A DNA stretch of 64,000 bases from NCBI RefSeq assembly GCF_017298635.1, contig NZ_CP071182.1:4998001-5062000 (forward strand). Direction: 5' to 3'. The number at the start of each line of letters is the position of its first letter. Positions within the stretch are counted from its first letter, which is position 1. A model generated the notes under the pieces. It did no database searches. It was given only the letters and a program-made list of their open reading frames with translations, and had not been told where the DNA came from. The position numbers and the translations under genes were made by a program. Shown piece by piece: positions 53,287-61,829 of the stretch. Source of the stretch: Paenalicyclobacillus mengziensis (lineage in GTDB: Bacteria > Bacillota > Bacilli > Alicyclobacillales > Alicyclobacillaceae).

Positions 53287-53574
53287 CTAGTCCCTCGCAA
53301 AAAGCTTCAATTGTTTCATGTAATCAATTGCCTTGGTTTTGTTTTTTTGATTGGATACATATAACGCTTCGTTCTTTTCTTTAAAATAGCTATTAAATCT
53401 GTCCTCCGACAAACTTCCATTAGCGATAGCTTCTACAACTGCACAGCCTGTCTCGGTAGTATGTGTACAGTCAGAGAACCTACAACTCCTGGATAACTCC
53501 ATAATGTCTTCAAACCCATTATCAATGTATTCCGTATTTTTCATTACTGAATGTACCTTTTTGTTAGTTTTCAA
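53287..53574 (-). CDS. Short protein equal to the C-terminal zinc domain of RsgA
   Basis: A 95-residue protein. From residue about 20 it matches the zinc-binding C-terminal domain of the ribosome-assembly GTPase RsgA (FEDIMELSRSCRFSDCTHTT, then ETGCAVVEAI). The Cys/His ligands C-x4-C-x-H and a later Cys are retained. The GTPase domain is missing. The TTG at 53574 has a well-spaced AAAGGAG, so it may be expressed as a free domain. No array repeat is evident between it and the DUF2785 gene, so both may share one unit. Alternatively it is a gene fragment. Confidence 0.72.
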   Translation of the reverse strand: MKTNKKVHSVMKNTEYIDNGFEDIMELSRSCRFSDCTHTTETGCAVVEAIANGSLSEDRFNSYFKEKNEALYVSNQKNKTKAIDYMKQLKLFARD

Positions 53575-53717
53575 CTTTTAGCTCCTTTGCTAATTGACAA
53601 GTCGTGGTCAACATTTCGATTGAAAAACACAACACGTAGCAATCCTCTTCATGCAATGCTCATCTTCAGTCATACCATTATTATACAATACCCAAATAGA
53701 TGCGCTATTGCATTCTC

Positions 53718-53827
53718 CTGCCCTTTTGCGACGTAAGCCGCATATCTCTCACGATGCATGAACATGCAATCAGAGGTAGTATTGCCTGCTCAGTACATGC
53801 CAGGTTACTGCAATAGCATACCTTTCA
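53718..53827 (-). repeat. Array repeat 10
   Basis: CTGCCCTTTTGCG at 53718. Perfect apical palindrome TGCATG-AA-CATGCA at 53755-53768. TCTCT and AGAG arms. The far end overlaps the stop codon of the next gene. Confidence 0.75.
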
Positions 53828-54652
53828 GAAATTGAAGGAACGTGGAATGAATTCTTCGCTATTTCGTACTGTGAGATCAATGATTGAGACCAAGGGATGT
53901 AGTTCCCAATACCATTTGACCAAGTAGTATCCTACGGAGTAACCAGCCCAAAGCGGCACGTCTGTGTTCCGTCCTCCAAACACTAAAGCGTCTGTGCCAT
54001 CTCCAGTATCAGCGGCGTGAACAGAGTACAGTGTTTCCCACAGCCTTCTCGCCTCATCTTGAGTAAGAGCGTTCACCCATGGTCCATGAAACTCTCTTCC
54101 GAGGACTTCCCCAACAAAGTGCTCCGCCAAACCTTCTCGAATGATTTTCTCCAACAACGTTACATCGGGATGCCCATTGTTCAAGGCTGTTATCCGATGA
54201 TGATGGTTGTACTCATGAACTACCGTCGATTTCAAGGCATGTGTAGTTTCTTTCGATGGATACACCACTAGGTGAATGGTATCTCCTTGCCAGCTAGTCC
54301 AAGCCGAAACCCCACCGAGTTGCTCTCTTCCGAACTGGTCCTGTTCATCCATTGGATACAGTTCCACCATCAATCTCTTCCCCGAGGGATATTTGTTGCT
54401 TAAATCAATAAGCGTCTTTTGGATAAACGGTTTTACCCTGTGATAATCCATTTGTTGCAGCGCAGAACGGAACGCATCAAGGGAGGAATCCAACGAAATC
54501 ATTCCATTGAAGATTAGAGAATCCACATCCTCACCAGTTAAGTCGAAAAGCGACATGAACAAGTGCTTTCGCTCAGTGGCGGGTTTGACTTCACACGCAT
54601 CAATGAATTCCTTCATCTGGCGCAATCGAGGAGTGAACTCTATCGGTTCCAA
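53825..54652 (-). CDS. DUF2268-like putative zinc protease
   Basis: A 275-residue protein with the zinc motif STVVHEYNHHHR (HExxH) followed by IREGLAEHFVGEVLG, whose Glu can be the third ligand, as in DUF2268 predicted Zn-dependent proteases. GYSVGYYLVKWYW near the C-terminus is also typical. No signal peptide is seen. Single-gene array unit between repeats 10 and 11. Start at 54652; ribosome site AAAGGGG. Confidence 0.8.
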   Translation of the reverse strand: MEPIEFTPRLRQMKEFIDACEVKPATERKHLFMSLFDLTGEDVDSLIFNGMISLDSSLDAFRSALQQMDYHRVKPFIQKTLIDLSNKYPSGKRLMVELYPMDEQDQFGREQLGGVSAWTSWQGDTIHLVVYPSKETTHALKSTVVHEYNHHHRITALNNGHPDVTLLEKIIREGLAEHFVGEVLGREFHGPWVNALTQDEARRLWETLYSVHAADTGDGTDALVFGGRNTDVPLWAGYSVGYYLVKWYWELHPLVSIIDLTVRNSEEFIPRSFNF

Positions 54653-54694
54653 ATCCGTGTTACCCCTTTCTGAACACTTCCTTGCTGAACATTG

Positions 54695-54808
54695 CTGCCC
54701 GATAGACCCCTAAAGAGAACTGCCTGAACACTGTATTTTTATACCGAATTCAAGAGCCTTGACTTGGGGGGCATGCGACACGAGCTATTACCGAGTTATG
54801 CCCTTTTA
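54695..54808 (-). repeat. Array repeat 11
   Basis: CTGCCCGATAG at 54695. Apical TGTATTTTTATAC (54732-54744). Far end TATGCCCTTTTA, which contains the stop codon of the next gene. Confidence 0.72.
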
Positions 54809-55246
54809 CTGTCCTGATATTGGCTTAAACTGAACGATATCACCAAACGAAACATGTCTCTGAAATCCAAGGAATCCTGGAAGCGTCACATCAACGATGA
54901 CATGCAACGAGTATGTTGGCTGATTCGAAGCCAGATCTACTTGTAAATCCGTAATTTTGAACGGAGGCATTGATGGATCATTTGTCAATGAAGCAGCAAG
55001 ATTCTTCTTCATGTTCTGTGACACCAAATGATTCGTCGTAGCGATAACCTTGACTTTTGCTCCTGTTGACTCTTGAAAAACGTCCCATGGACCTGATTGT
55101 TCCTCTTGCTTGACAACGATGGGTAAACTGCTTTTAATTGCTTGGCTTGCATCAGCATAAGTAGCATTGCGAGAATAGACATCCCAAATGCCCAATCCTA
55201 GAATGATGACAATTACAACAACCATGAAAGACAACCACTTTCTCAA
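54806..55246 (-). CDS. Membrane-anchored protein, unknown function
   Basis: A 146-residue protein with one N-terminal membrane helix (WLSFMVVVIVIILGLGIW) and a soluble outside domain of about 115 residues rich in short strands. The stop TAA is part of the repeat's far-end motif TAAAAGGGCA, showing how tightly the repeat follows the gene. No family recognised. Single-gene array unit. Confidence 0.6.
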   Translation of the reverse strand: MRKWLSFMVVVIVIILGLGIWDVYSRNATYADASQAIKSSLPIVVKQEEQSGPWDVFQESTGAKVKVIATTNHLVSQNMKKNLAASLTNDPSMPPFKITDLQVDLASNQPTYSLHVIVDVTLPGFLGFQRHVSFGDIVQFKPISGQ

Positions 55247-55326
55247 TTTCTGCCCTCCTCACACCTGTCTATGTCGAACCATATTCCACAAGATTGCTGA
55301 CCATTTTTTACAGATCACACTGTCGC

Positions 55327-55370
55327 TCTTGCCCCCTTTAGGTTAAGAACAAACCGCAGGGGGCGACCAA
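55327..55370 (-). repeat. Array repeat 12, short form
   Basis: TTGCCCCCTTTAGG faces AGGGGGCGA across a 22-base loop, giving a 7-bp GCCCCCT/AGGGGGC stem. The apical palindrome is missing. Probably a shortened relative of the array repeat that could also act as a terminator. Confidence 0.5.
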
Positions 55371-55380
55371 CCATGCTAAA

Positions 55381-56157
55381 TCACCAGAAACCACCATCGG
55401 AATGAATAATCTGTCCCGTAATCCATTCCGCTTCGTCACTCGCTAGGAAAGCAATTAACTTCGCTGCATCACGAGGTTCCCCAATTCGTCCCGTCGGGAA
55501 ATGCGGCAACAAAGCTTCCTTCAATTCGTTACTCATCCACCCTGAGTCTGTTGGTCCAGGATCTACAGCATTCACCGTGATTTTGAGCCGAGCCAATTCA
55601 AGAGCAACTGATTTCGTAAAAGTGGAGACGGCTCCTTTGGTTGAAACATATGCCAAATTCCCAGGCTCAGGCGACTTGTCTTGCCCTGACACCATGTTGA
55701 TGATTCGCCCACCATGTTTCCCCTCAATTTGCCGAGCAAACTCAACAGACAAGAGACAAGTACCTCTTACATTCACACTGTAATGAGCATCGAGAATTTC
55801 CGCATTCATCGAACGAAAATCTACGTCAACGGAGTGTGTAGCATTATTCACAAGAATTGATGGAGAACCCAATTTCTCATGAACTACATCGAGAAGTATC
55901 CTCGGTGCATCTGGTTTCGACAAATCAAGTTCCATTGACTCACATCTAACTCCAACACTGCGGATTTCCTTCATCAGGTGCTGTGACCACTCGGAATCAT
56001 CTCCAATGAAATACTCCATCTGGCGATCATACCTTGACCAATGAGTGAAAAAAACATCTGCTCCTTCTTGAGCCAATTCTCGACATATTGCAGTGCCGAT
56101 GCCGTTTACTCGGCTAGCACCAGTAACAATCGCAATCTTATTTGCTAATCGTTTCAC
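55381..56157 (-). CDS. Short-chain dehydrogenase/reductase
   Basis: A ~258-residue SDR. The N-terminus KIAIVTGASRVNGIGTAI carries a slightly extended nucleotide-binding loop. NNATHS replaces the usual NNAG, and the catalytic YVSTKGA (Tyr-x3-Lys) follows. The C-terminal SDGGFW is usual. Start GTG 56157 follows GGGGATG; the frame extends to 56193. Substrate unknown. The 'RxNGIG' loop is shared with FabI-like/KR relatives. Confidence 0.85.
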   Translation of the reverse strand: MKRLANKIAIVTGASRVNGIGTAICRELAQEGADVFFTHWSRYDRQMEYFIGDDSEWSQHLMKEIRSVGVRCESMELDLSKPDAPRILLDVVHEKLGSPSILVNNATHSVDVDFRSMNAEILDAHYSVNVRGTCLLSVEFARQIEGKHGGRIINMVSGQDKSPEPGNLAYVSTKGAVSTFTKSVALELARLKITVNAVDPGPTDSGWMSNELKEALLPHFPTGRIGEPRDAAKLIAFLASDEAEWITGQIIHSDGGFW

Positions 56158-56272
56158 AAAAGCATCCCCTTTGTGGAACCGCTGCACAAGCACTCCTCCA
56201 CATCTGAGGCGTCAAGTACACGAATTTTCAACCTGGTCTTCCTCCCGACCACTACAGAACGAATTGTAGTTA

Positions 56273-56369
56273 TCCCGCCTAAGAGCGATATTTCTGTGCC
56301 TCCGGCTCCGCAACTGGATATACATCAAAAGTAGCTGCATGAGCGTGTTTTGGTTTCGCCGCACCCCTA
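56273..56369 (-). repeat. Array repeat 13
   Basis: Core variant CCCGCCTAAGAGCGA at 56274, like repeats 5 and 14. Apical GGATATACATC near 56317. Far end GCACCCCTATTTG, containing the Nudix stop codon. Confidence 0.65.
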
Positions 56370-56792
56370 TTTGTCAAAGTCGACTAGGAGTTTGTCTCTG
56401 CACATGTTCACTTGCTCAATCATGTGTCCGATATTGCCTTCTCCTGCGTACAACGACATGTCAAAGAAATTGTGGTTCAAATCTGACCAATACAGCATAT
56501 TCTCGTCCCCCGACACGGCTACGTTGCGTTTTAACTTCCCAAAGTAGACTTCAACATAACAATCCTGCTGGTAGTATTTTAAGTCCATAAGATGATGTAG
56601 AACGATATCGTCTTTTGAGATATTGGTCTCTTCAAATAATTCTCTGTACGCTGCTTCAGTGCCAGATTCGCCAGCCTCGATTTTTCCACCCACAAGATTA
56701 CTCAAGCCTTTATAGGGATTCTTTAACCGTTTGCACATCAGAAGTCGGTCCATGTTTGGGTTATAAACCATGATGACATTGTAACCCTGCAT
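56367..56792 (-). CDS. Nudix hydrolase (MutT/8-oxo-dGTP diphosphatase-like)
   Basis: A 141-residue Nudix protein. Box: GGKIEAGESGTEAAYRELFEET (G-x5-E-x7-REx2EE) with LVGG before it. The N-terminal MVYNPNMDRLLMCKRLKNPYKG is typical of MutT relatives. It ends in the repeat's TAGGGGTGC motif. Start at 56792 with AGAGGAG. It is not closely alike to the Nudix protein at 48756, so the two units were probably acquired separately. Confidence 0.88.
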   Translation of the reverse strand: MQGYNVIMVYNPNMDRLLMCKRLKNPYKGLSNLVGGKIEAGESGTEAAYRELFEETNISKDDIVLHHLMDLKYYQQDCYVEVYFGKLKRNVAVSGDENMLYWSDLNHNFFDMSLYAGEGNIGHMIEQVNMCRDKLLVDFDK

Positions 56793-56862
56793 TTAATTTC
56801 TCCTCTCACTCGCCGTCAACTGGATTATCCCGGGACAGAATTCTGTAACTTCCTTGACTCTC

Positions 56863-56950
56863 CTGCCCAAGAGCTGAATAAGTACCTCGGAACACCGACG
56901 GATGTTTATGACCCGCCAATTCCCATGGAATTGCACTTATGTACCCGTCA
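56863..56950 (-). repeat. Array repeat 14
   Basis: CTGCCCAAGAGCTG at 56863. Arms AATAAGTAC and GCACTTATGT pair imperfectly with an extra G. Apical GGATGTTTATGACC at about 56900-56913. Confidence 0.72.
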
Positions 56951-57337
56951 TCTGTTAAGGACTCTTTTAATGGCTTGAGCCTCTTCCGCTTTATCCAGAT
57001 ATTCAAAGAACCCAATGCGGTTCCCCCACGGGTCCGAAAAAGTAGCCCACTTTGCATTTACTTCCGGACGAGAATAAACTGCAAATGGTTCAACACCCAA
57101 CTCATGTATGACCCGATTCCGCTCGGCTTCAAGGTCCGTTACTCCGAGACGAAGAGGTCCATTCCCCTCTGTGGGCGCACCTTCGGCAACTTGTAACCAG
57201 CTACCTGGAATCAACTCCCACTCCGCAAAACCGTCATGAGGAGCGTATTCTGGTTCTCTCCTAAGCAACGACCTATACCAGTCAAAACCCTTTTCGAAAT
57301 CCGAAACTCGAACCTGTACCGTCACCTCAATTACCAT
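56948..57337 (-). CDS. VOC (glyoxalase/bleomycin-resistance-like) protein
   Basis: A ~129-residue VOC-superfamily protein: VTVQVRVSDFEKGFDWYRSLL at the N-terminus, LGVTDLEAERNRV in the middle and WATFSDPWGNRIGFFEY near the end. Such proteins bind metal and detoxify or sequester small molecules. Start at 57337 after AGAGGGGGAG. It is transcribed divergently from a second VOC gene at 57441. Confidence 0.85.
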   Translation of the reverse strand: MVIEVTVQVRVSDFEKGFDWYRSLLRREPEYAPHDGFAEWELIPGSWLQVAEGAPTEGNGPLRLGVTDLEAERNRVIHELGVEPFAVYSRPEVNAKWATFSDPWGNRIGFFEYLDKAEEAQAIKRVLNR

Positions 57338-57440
57338 GCGACAGACTCCCCCTCTAATCGATTACAGAAAAGCACACCTTCACCCAACGCGGTGCGCTTT
57401 GTTATAGTATACGTAATTATCATAATTTGGGAGGATTGAA

Positions 57441-57878
57441 ATGATACCCCAACGTACAACTTTGATTACGATTGGAGCTTGGGATGTTCCAAAGCTACGA
57501 GCGTTCTACAAGAGACTAGGTTGGAAGGAAACTGATTGGAGTTCAGATAGCTACGCCGTATTCAAGAATGCTGGCTGCATGTTTTCGGTATGGTCAATTG
57601 ATGACCTGTCAAAGGACGCAGAAATTACTGTCCCCACAAGCCCTGCATATTTCAGAGGGGTGACTCTAGCTATCAACGTTGAAACACGTGAACAAGTCGA
57701 TGAAGTTCTCTCAGAGGCAGAAGTAGCCGGAGCTCGAATTAATCGTCCTGCAAGCGATCGGTTTTGGGGCGGAAGAAGTGGGTGCTTCCTTGATCCTGAG
57801 AACAATGCATGGGAAGTGGCGTTTAACCCAAACTCTGTGTTCGACGAAAGTGGAGCAATGATCGAAATGAATGGCTAA
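57441..57878 (+). CDS. VOC-superfamily protein, opposite orientation
   Basis: A 145-residue VOC protein: LITIGAWDVPKLRAFYKRLGWKETD, VTLAINVETREQVDEVLSEAE, GGRSGCFLDPENNAWEVAFNP. It is one of only two array genes on the plus strand. GGGAGG precedes the ATG, and an AT-rich region (TATAGTATAC at 57402-57411) may hold its own promoter. A GCACACC/GGTGCGC hairpin lies between it and the divergent VOC gene. The CTGCCC orientation of the neighbouring repeats is unchanged, so only the gene is reversed within its unit. Confidence 0.85.
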   Translation: MIPQRTTLITIGAWDVPKLRAFYKRLGWKETDWSSDSYAVFKNAGCMFSVWSIDDLSKDAEITVPTSPAYFRGVTLAINVETREQVDEVLSEAEVAGARINRPASDRFWGGRSGCFLDPENNAWEVAFNPNSVFDESGAMIEMNG

Positions 57879-57917
57879 CGGAGGCGACCCTGCACAGCAG
57901 GGTCTTCTTAAGTACTC

Positions 57918-58028
57918 CTGCCCGCTAATGACAGAACCCATAAAATCCCTCAGTGTGTATTTATGCATGCACGGAACAAATCCTTTTTCGAGATAAGCCC
58001 CCTTAAGCCACCGGTAAACGCAGATTCA
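57918..58028 (-). repeat. Array repeat 15
   Basis: CTGCCCGCTAATG at 57918. Apical TGTGTATTTATGCATGC near 57955-57970. Far-end AAGCCCCCTTAAGCC (57995-58010). Confidence 0.7.
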
Positions 58029-58541
58029 GGGTGAGATATCATTGTAATTACTTTGCCGATATTGTGCGGGCATTTCTTGATAGATGTTATTGATTGCGGT
58101 CTGCAGTTTACTGAAGTCCAACTTTCCAGTTAAGCCATTTGGGAAGCAAGCGTTTAGTTGTTTGGATGAATACCGTACAAGATTCAACATCTGATTGGCA
58201 TCAACATGTCGCATCTGCGGATACATTAAAGGAAATGCATCACCAGATAGAACCGTCCCGATACCCTGCATATGATGAATTCCTAATTCATCGAGATAGG
58301 GTGCGGCACTCGAAAGGTAAGCCGCCGCTTCAGCAACCTGCATCCCACGAACTTGAGTTGAGTTGTTAAACGTGTTGGGCATAATCTGCATGGATGACGA
58401 AGAATTTAGCAACCCCACGGCACTCCCTATTTCAAATTCCACATATCTTCGCATCTTGTTGTGTTGCTGATACAAATATACGTTTACAACCAGCGATAAA
58501 ACGAGCACAAGACTGCCAGCCCATATGAGCCATTTTTTCAA
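58026..58541 (-). CDS. Membrane-anchored protein, unknown function
   Basis: A 171-residue protein with one N-terminal membrane helix (LIWAGSLVLVLSLVVNVYLY), an adjoining heptad-like stretch and a helical outside domain (AEAAAYLSSAAPYLDELG, INNIYQEMPAQYRQ). It shares topology, size and end with the array protein at 46568. Start at 58541. Single-gene unit between repeats 15 and 16. Confidence 0.62.
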   Translation of the reverse strand: MKKWLIWAGSLVLVLSLVVNVYLYQQHNKMRRYVEFEIGSAVGLLNSSSSMQIMPNTFNNSTQVRGMQVAEAAAYLSSAAPYLDELGIHHMQGIGTVLSGDAFPLMYPQMRHVDANQMLNLVRYSSKQLNACFPNGLTGKLDFSKLQTAINNIYQEMPAQYRQSNYNDISP

Positions 58542-58624
58542 GTTCTCACTTCAACTCCTCTCATGTTCCGTGATGTTTTTGTAATTTCTTGTAATTATTG
58601 TGCTTATTGTCATATTGCTCATAG

Positions 58625-58700
58625 CTGCCCGTTAATACCGCAAGGGCATCAATTCAATGGCTGCATCTTCATGCAACCTTGGATCACTAATGAGCGCTCA
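58625..58700 (-). repeat. Array repeat 16
   Basis: CTGCCCGTTAATACC at 58625. Apical CTGCATCTTCATGCAA at 58661-58676. CAATGG and CCTTGG arms. Confidence 0.72.
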
Positions 58701-58785
58701 CAACGACTCAAACAGACTACTGACGCTTACAAATTATAGCAGTAAACTGAACTTTATGTACGCTTCTCACTGTGAGGTTGCCATC

Positions 58786-59997
58786 GTGAAACTTCGAATT
58801 AGCTTGGCGAAAATCATGGCTCAATGCGGTGTCGGTATCCGATATGTAACATTTATATACCTGGTCTACCAGGTGTGGCATTCTCCGTTGGCGGTGGGTG
58901 CAGCACTTGGCGTCCCTTCATTGGCGCAGGGGGTTCTGGGTCCCCTGGCTGGGCTATTGGCTGACAAGTTTCACCGACCACGAGTTATCGCTCTCATGTA
59001 CGCCTTGCAATGTACTGCCCTGTTGGGAACGATGGCAGTAACATACTTTGGTCATGCTTCAACTCTTTTCGTGACACTCTTGACGTACTTCCTGTTCTTT
59101 CTCATCAACGGATCAGACATTTTGATGAATCCAAGTTTCAATACGCTCATGACGGAGCTGGTGGAACCTAACGAACTTGTAAGATGGCAAGCATGGTTGA
59201 ATTCATGGGGACAGGGAGTTTGGCTCGGAGGTTTAATTATTACTGGATTCTTCATTGAGCGTGTGGGTGCAACGGTTGCCCTCACGATCATACTTTTGAT
59301 CACCGTGGCTGCATTCCTTTGTTCTGCTTCGCTCCCCGAGACAGAGCGCCGACTGGTAATATGCAACACAGCCGTGCAGGATGGTAAAAAGCTAAGCCTG
59401 TTTGCGGGATTCCCGCAAGCGTGGTCTGCCATAAAGAATGATAAGTTCTTATGGACCTTCATGTGGGTCGTCGCACTTACCAACATCCCACACAACGTTC
59501 TGTTATCGTTGCCATTCTTTTTATCCACCGACGTTCACGCTGGGTACGCTGGATTTAGCATCATCGAAGCGGCTCTTGCGGTCGGCACAATGCTTGCTAG
59601 TCTCTGGTTTACCCGTAGAAACCAAACGTATCGGATTAACCATCTACTCTCCTCAGCATTTTTCATTCAGTGCCTTGCGACTGTGTGCCTGTTTGTTGCA
59701 GCAACTTACCATTCCATTGCTCTTGTGACGGTGTTGATGGCAGTTTACGGTGCGACAGACTCACTGTTCGGTCCCGCATATTCGTTTATGAGTGTTACTT
59801 CACCAGTGGAAGTGCGTGGTCAGGTATTTGGTTTGTTCAACATGGTGGCGGTGATTCTGAATCCACTGATGAGTATTCTTACAGGATGGTTGGTCAGCGT
59901 TGCAACCACATCCGTCATACTACTTTCCCTTGTTGTTGCGTTCGGGATTACCGCTGTTACACTCTTGAGGCTACCTTCATTGGCTCGCCAGATTTAG
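58786..59997 (+). CDS. MFS transporter, opposite orientation
   Basis: A ~403-residue membrane protein with about 12 helices. The loop 2-3 motif appears as GPLAGLLADKFHRPRVIALMY; VEPNELVRWQAWLNSWGQG and SVTSPVEVRGQVFGLFN fit the MefA/enterobactin-exporter-like branch. I chose GTG 58786 after GTGAGG; the open frame to 58657 runs into repeat 16. It is a large gene for an array unit and reversed like the VOC gene at 57441. The substrate may be a drug, but this is not readable. Confidence 0.83.
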   Translation: MKLRISLAKIMAQCGVGIRYVTFIYLVYQVWHSPLAVGAALGVPSLAQGVLGPLAGLLADKFHRPRVIALMYALQCTALLGTMAVTYFGHASTLFVTLLTYFLFFLINGSDILMNPSFNTLMTELVEPNELVRWQAWLNSWGQGVWLGGLIITGFFIERVGATVALTIILLITVAAFLCSASLPETERRLVICNTAVQDGKKLSLFAGFPQAWSAIKNDKFLWTFMWVVALTNIPHNVLLSLPFFLSTDVHAGYAGFSIIEAALAVGTMLASLWFTRRNQTYRINHLLSSAFFIQCLATVCLFVAATYHSIALVTVLMAVYGATDSLFGPAYSFMSVTSPVEVRGQVFGLFNMVAVILNPLMSILTGWLVSVATTSVILLSLVVAFGITAVTLLRLPSLARQI

Positions 59998-60028
59998 GCG
60001 AATGTGGACACGGGTTTACTGCACTTAA

Positions 60029-60121
60029 CTGCCCTTAAGCCCCGTAAAGCGTACAGACTGAACACTGCATTTTCATGCACAATTCTGGAGCGGTGGCTTA
60101 TGAGACATCCGCCCCTTTTAG
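60029..60121 (-). repeat. Array repeat 17
   Basis: CTGCCCTTAAGC at 60029. Arms AAGCCCCG (60037-60044) and CGGTGGCTT (60091-60099) pair with one unpaired T. Apical TGCATTTTCATGCA at 60066-60079. Far end CCGCCCCTTTTA, containing the next gene's stop. Confidence 0.82.
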
Positions 60122-61137
60122 CGACACAACCTGCTCCAAAATTGTAGCGTCTCATCGGACACGTTTATCAAAAATCCCTGACTTTTTAAGGCATCGACAG
60201 ACAAGAGGATAAACTTCACTGGGTCAGAGGCGGATTGAACCAATACTTCTCTACCAAAAACCGCTTCAATTTGCCTGGACATGAAAACTCCGTGCAAATA
60301 CCCAGGAATGTCGGGCAAAGTTCTGACATATTTCATGTAACCTTCAAGGTCACCACTTAACAACTTTTCAAGGGAAGAGAGAAGTTCATTGAGCCGTATC
60401 TGTGCCACCGTATTGAACGAGTCCACATATTCAACAAAACGACGACTTTCCTCTCGAGCTTGATCTTCGCTGTGCTGAGCACGGTGTTGATTGATTTGAT
60501 AAGTACCGCCCACAATATAATTCACGATGCCCTCAGACTGTAGCTGAGCTACGGGCAAGAACCAAGGTTCATTGGCGTTTGGGTGAGATTCCAACAGCGA
60601 GCTATGTCCGAAATGCCATGATTCATGGGTCAGTAGGTCCTTAATCATCTTCTTGTCATCATGAAACATGTAAAGTGTCACCAGATCGATGAAAATACCT
60701 TCGTCGTTAACGTAACCCGAACTGGTTGTTCCAAGAATCATTGTGATTGCATTCGGAAGTACGGCACCAACGGGTAAGTTTTCCTTTACACGACGCTCTA
60801 CTTCAACACCCAGCGACTCCGAGTTCTGTTCAAGGTAATTGAGGACAGCACTAAGGTCGTTCAAGTGCCGCACAGCAGTTCGCATGTTGTCATACATAAA
60901 CCTCTGCCGCATACCGAGTTGTTTATTCGTTTGACCATGTATCGCATCTGTCCATAAAGAAGACCACTCTTCAAGCCTCAAAGGGCGGTCATTTTCTTCG
61001 ACAACTCGACCGTTCGCGAGGACACCTGCAAGGCTTTGAAGTTGCCCAATATCGTTCCACTGTTGTGGTTTTTCCTCAACAGACAAGTGTTGAATAACCG
61101 GTAGCACATGCCTGACAAAAGTTGTGACTATTCGCAC
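60118..61137 (-). CDS. Putative zinc metallopeptidase (HExxH, DUF5700-like)
   Basis: A ~339-residue protein with the motif KDLLTHESWHFGHSSLLE (H-E-x-x-H) in a helical context and VAQLQSEGIVNYIVGG about 35 residues later, whose Glu may be the third ligand. The pattern resembles DUF5700-type predicted peptidases. No signal peptide. Start GTG 61137 follows GTGGGGG; the frame extends to 61158. Single-gene array unit; its TAA is part of repeat 17. Confidence 0.72.
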   Translation of the reverse strand: MRIVTTFVRHVLPVIQHLSVEEKPQQWNDIGQLQSLAGVLANGRVVEENDRPLRLEEWSSLWTDAIHGQTNKQLGMRQRFMYDNMRTAVRHLNDLSAVLNYLEQNSESLGVEVERRVKENLPVGAVLPNAITMILGTTSSGYVNDEGIFIDLVTLYMFHDDKKMIKDLLTHESWHFGHSSLLESHPNANEPWFLPVAQLQSEGIVNYIVGGTYQINQHRAQHSEDQAREESRRFVEYVDSFNTVAQIRLNELLSSLEKLLSGDLEGYMKYVRTLPDIPGYLHGVFMSRQIEAVFGREVLVQSASDPVKFILLSVDALKSQGFLINVSDETLQFWSRLCR

Positions 61138-61232
61138 TCGTATTCCCCCACAAGTCATGTTCTAAATTGTTATTTAAGTTACTTTAACGGTACAGCTATA
61201 GGATAATTTTAGAATGGTCTTGTGGGACTATC

Positions 61233-61310
61233 CTGCCCTTTAGTCTGACATGGATTGTTTGTGCGCGGCTGTATATTCATACGGAAATAAGCGGATTTCA
61301 TTACGGGATT
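61233..61310 (-). repeat. Array repeat 18
   Basis: CTGCCCTTTAGTC at 61233. Apical TGTATATTCATACG at 61270-61283 in a GCGCGGC context. Far end unclear. Confidence 0.65.
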
Positions 61311-61418
61311 TTATCTGCCAAGGGTGAAACAAAGACAAGAACTTCAAACTGAACCCGTTATTTCTAGCCGGAACAAGCCACCACTAAGTCAACGTGACAG
61401 TTGAACGAATCGCCATGT

Positions 61419-61829
61419 TCATCCGGTCACGGTTGCTGCCATCTCATCCTGTGCGGAACCTTGCATGTTCACAGGTCCCACCGAACGCGCAAGCTGGTAC
61501 AGCATGTACTGGTTAAGACTTACACCCTCTAACTTTGCTCTGGCAGCCAAATCACGTTGAAGCGATTTTGGTAAACGCAACAGAAATTTGCTGGGTTCGG
61601 CATCAGTTAAGTCATTTGGTTCAGGAATTTCAATACCATCCTGTAGTGCACCGTCTAACCAGCAACGCTTTGCATCTTGAATCATATTCATCAATTCAGG
61701 TAGCGACTCCGCTTGCGTAATGCAGCCGGGTAACTCATTTATCTTTGCTACATAGCCCCCGGATTGCGGATCCGGAATCACCGTGATCGCATATGGCAAT
61801 GACATATAATAGTCCAAATCCTTCTCCAT
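61419..61829 (-). CDS. hicB: HicB-like antitoxin
   Basis: A ~136-residue protein. The N-terminal partly degraded RNase-H-like HicB fold is seen (YAITVIPDPQSGGYVAKINE, then PGCITQAESLPELMNMI). The C-terminal ribbon-helix-helix follows (FLLRLPKSLQRDLAARAKLEGVSLNQYML), which should bind the operon's operator. Its ATG overlaps the toxin stop (TGATG), a usual arrangement. With hicA it forms a two-gene array unit; toxin-antitoxin units are known to stabilise large integron arrays. Confidence 0.9.
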   Translation of the reverse strand: MEKDLDYYMSLPYAITVIPDPQSGGYVAKINELPGCITQAESLPELMNMIQDAKRCWLDGALQDGIEIPEPNDLTDAEPSKFLLRLPKSLQRDLAARAKLEGVSLNQYMLYQLARSVGPVNMQGSAQDEMAATVTG

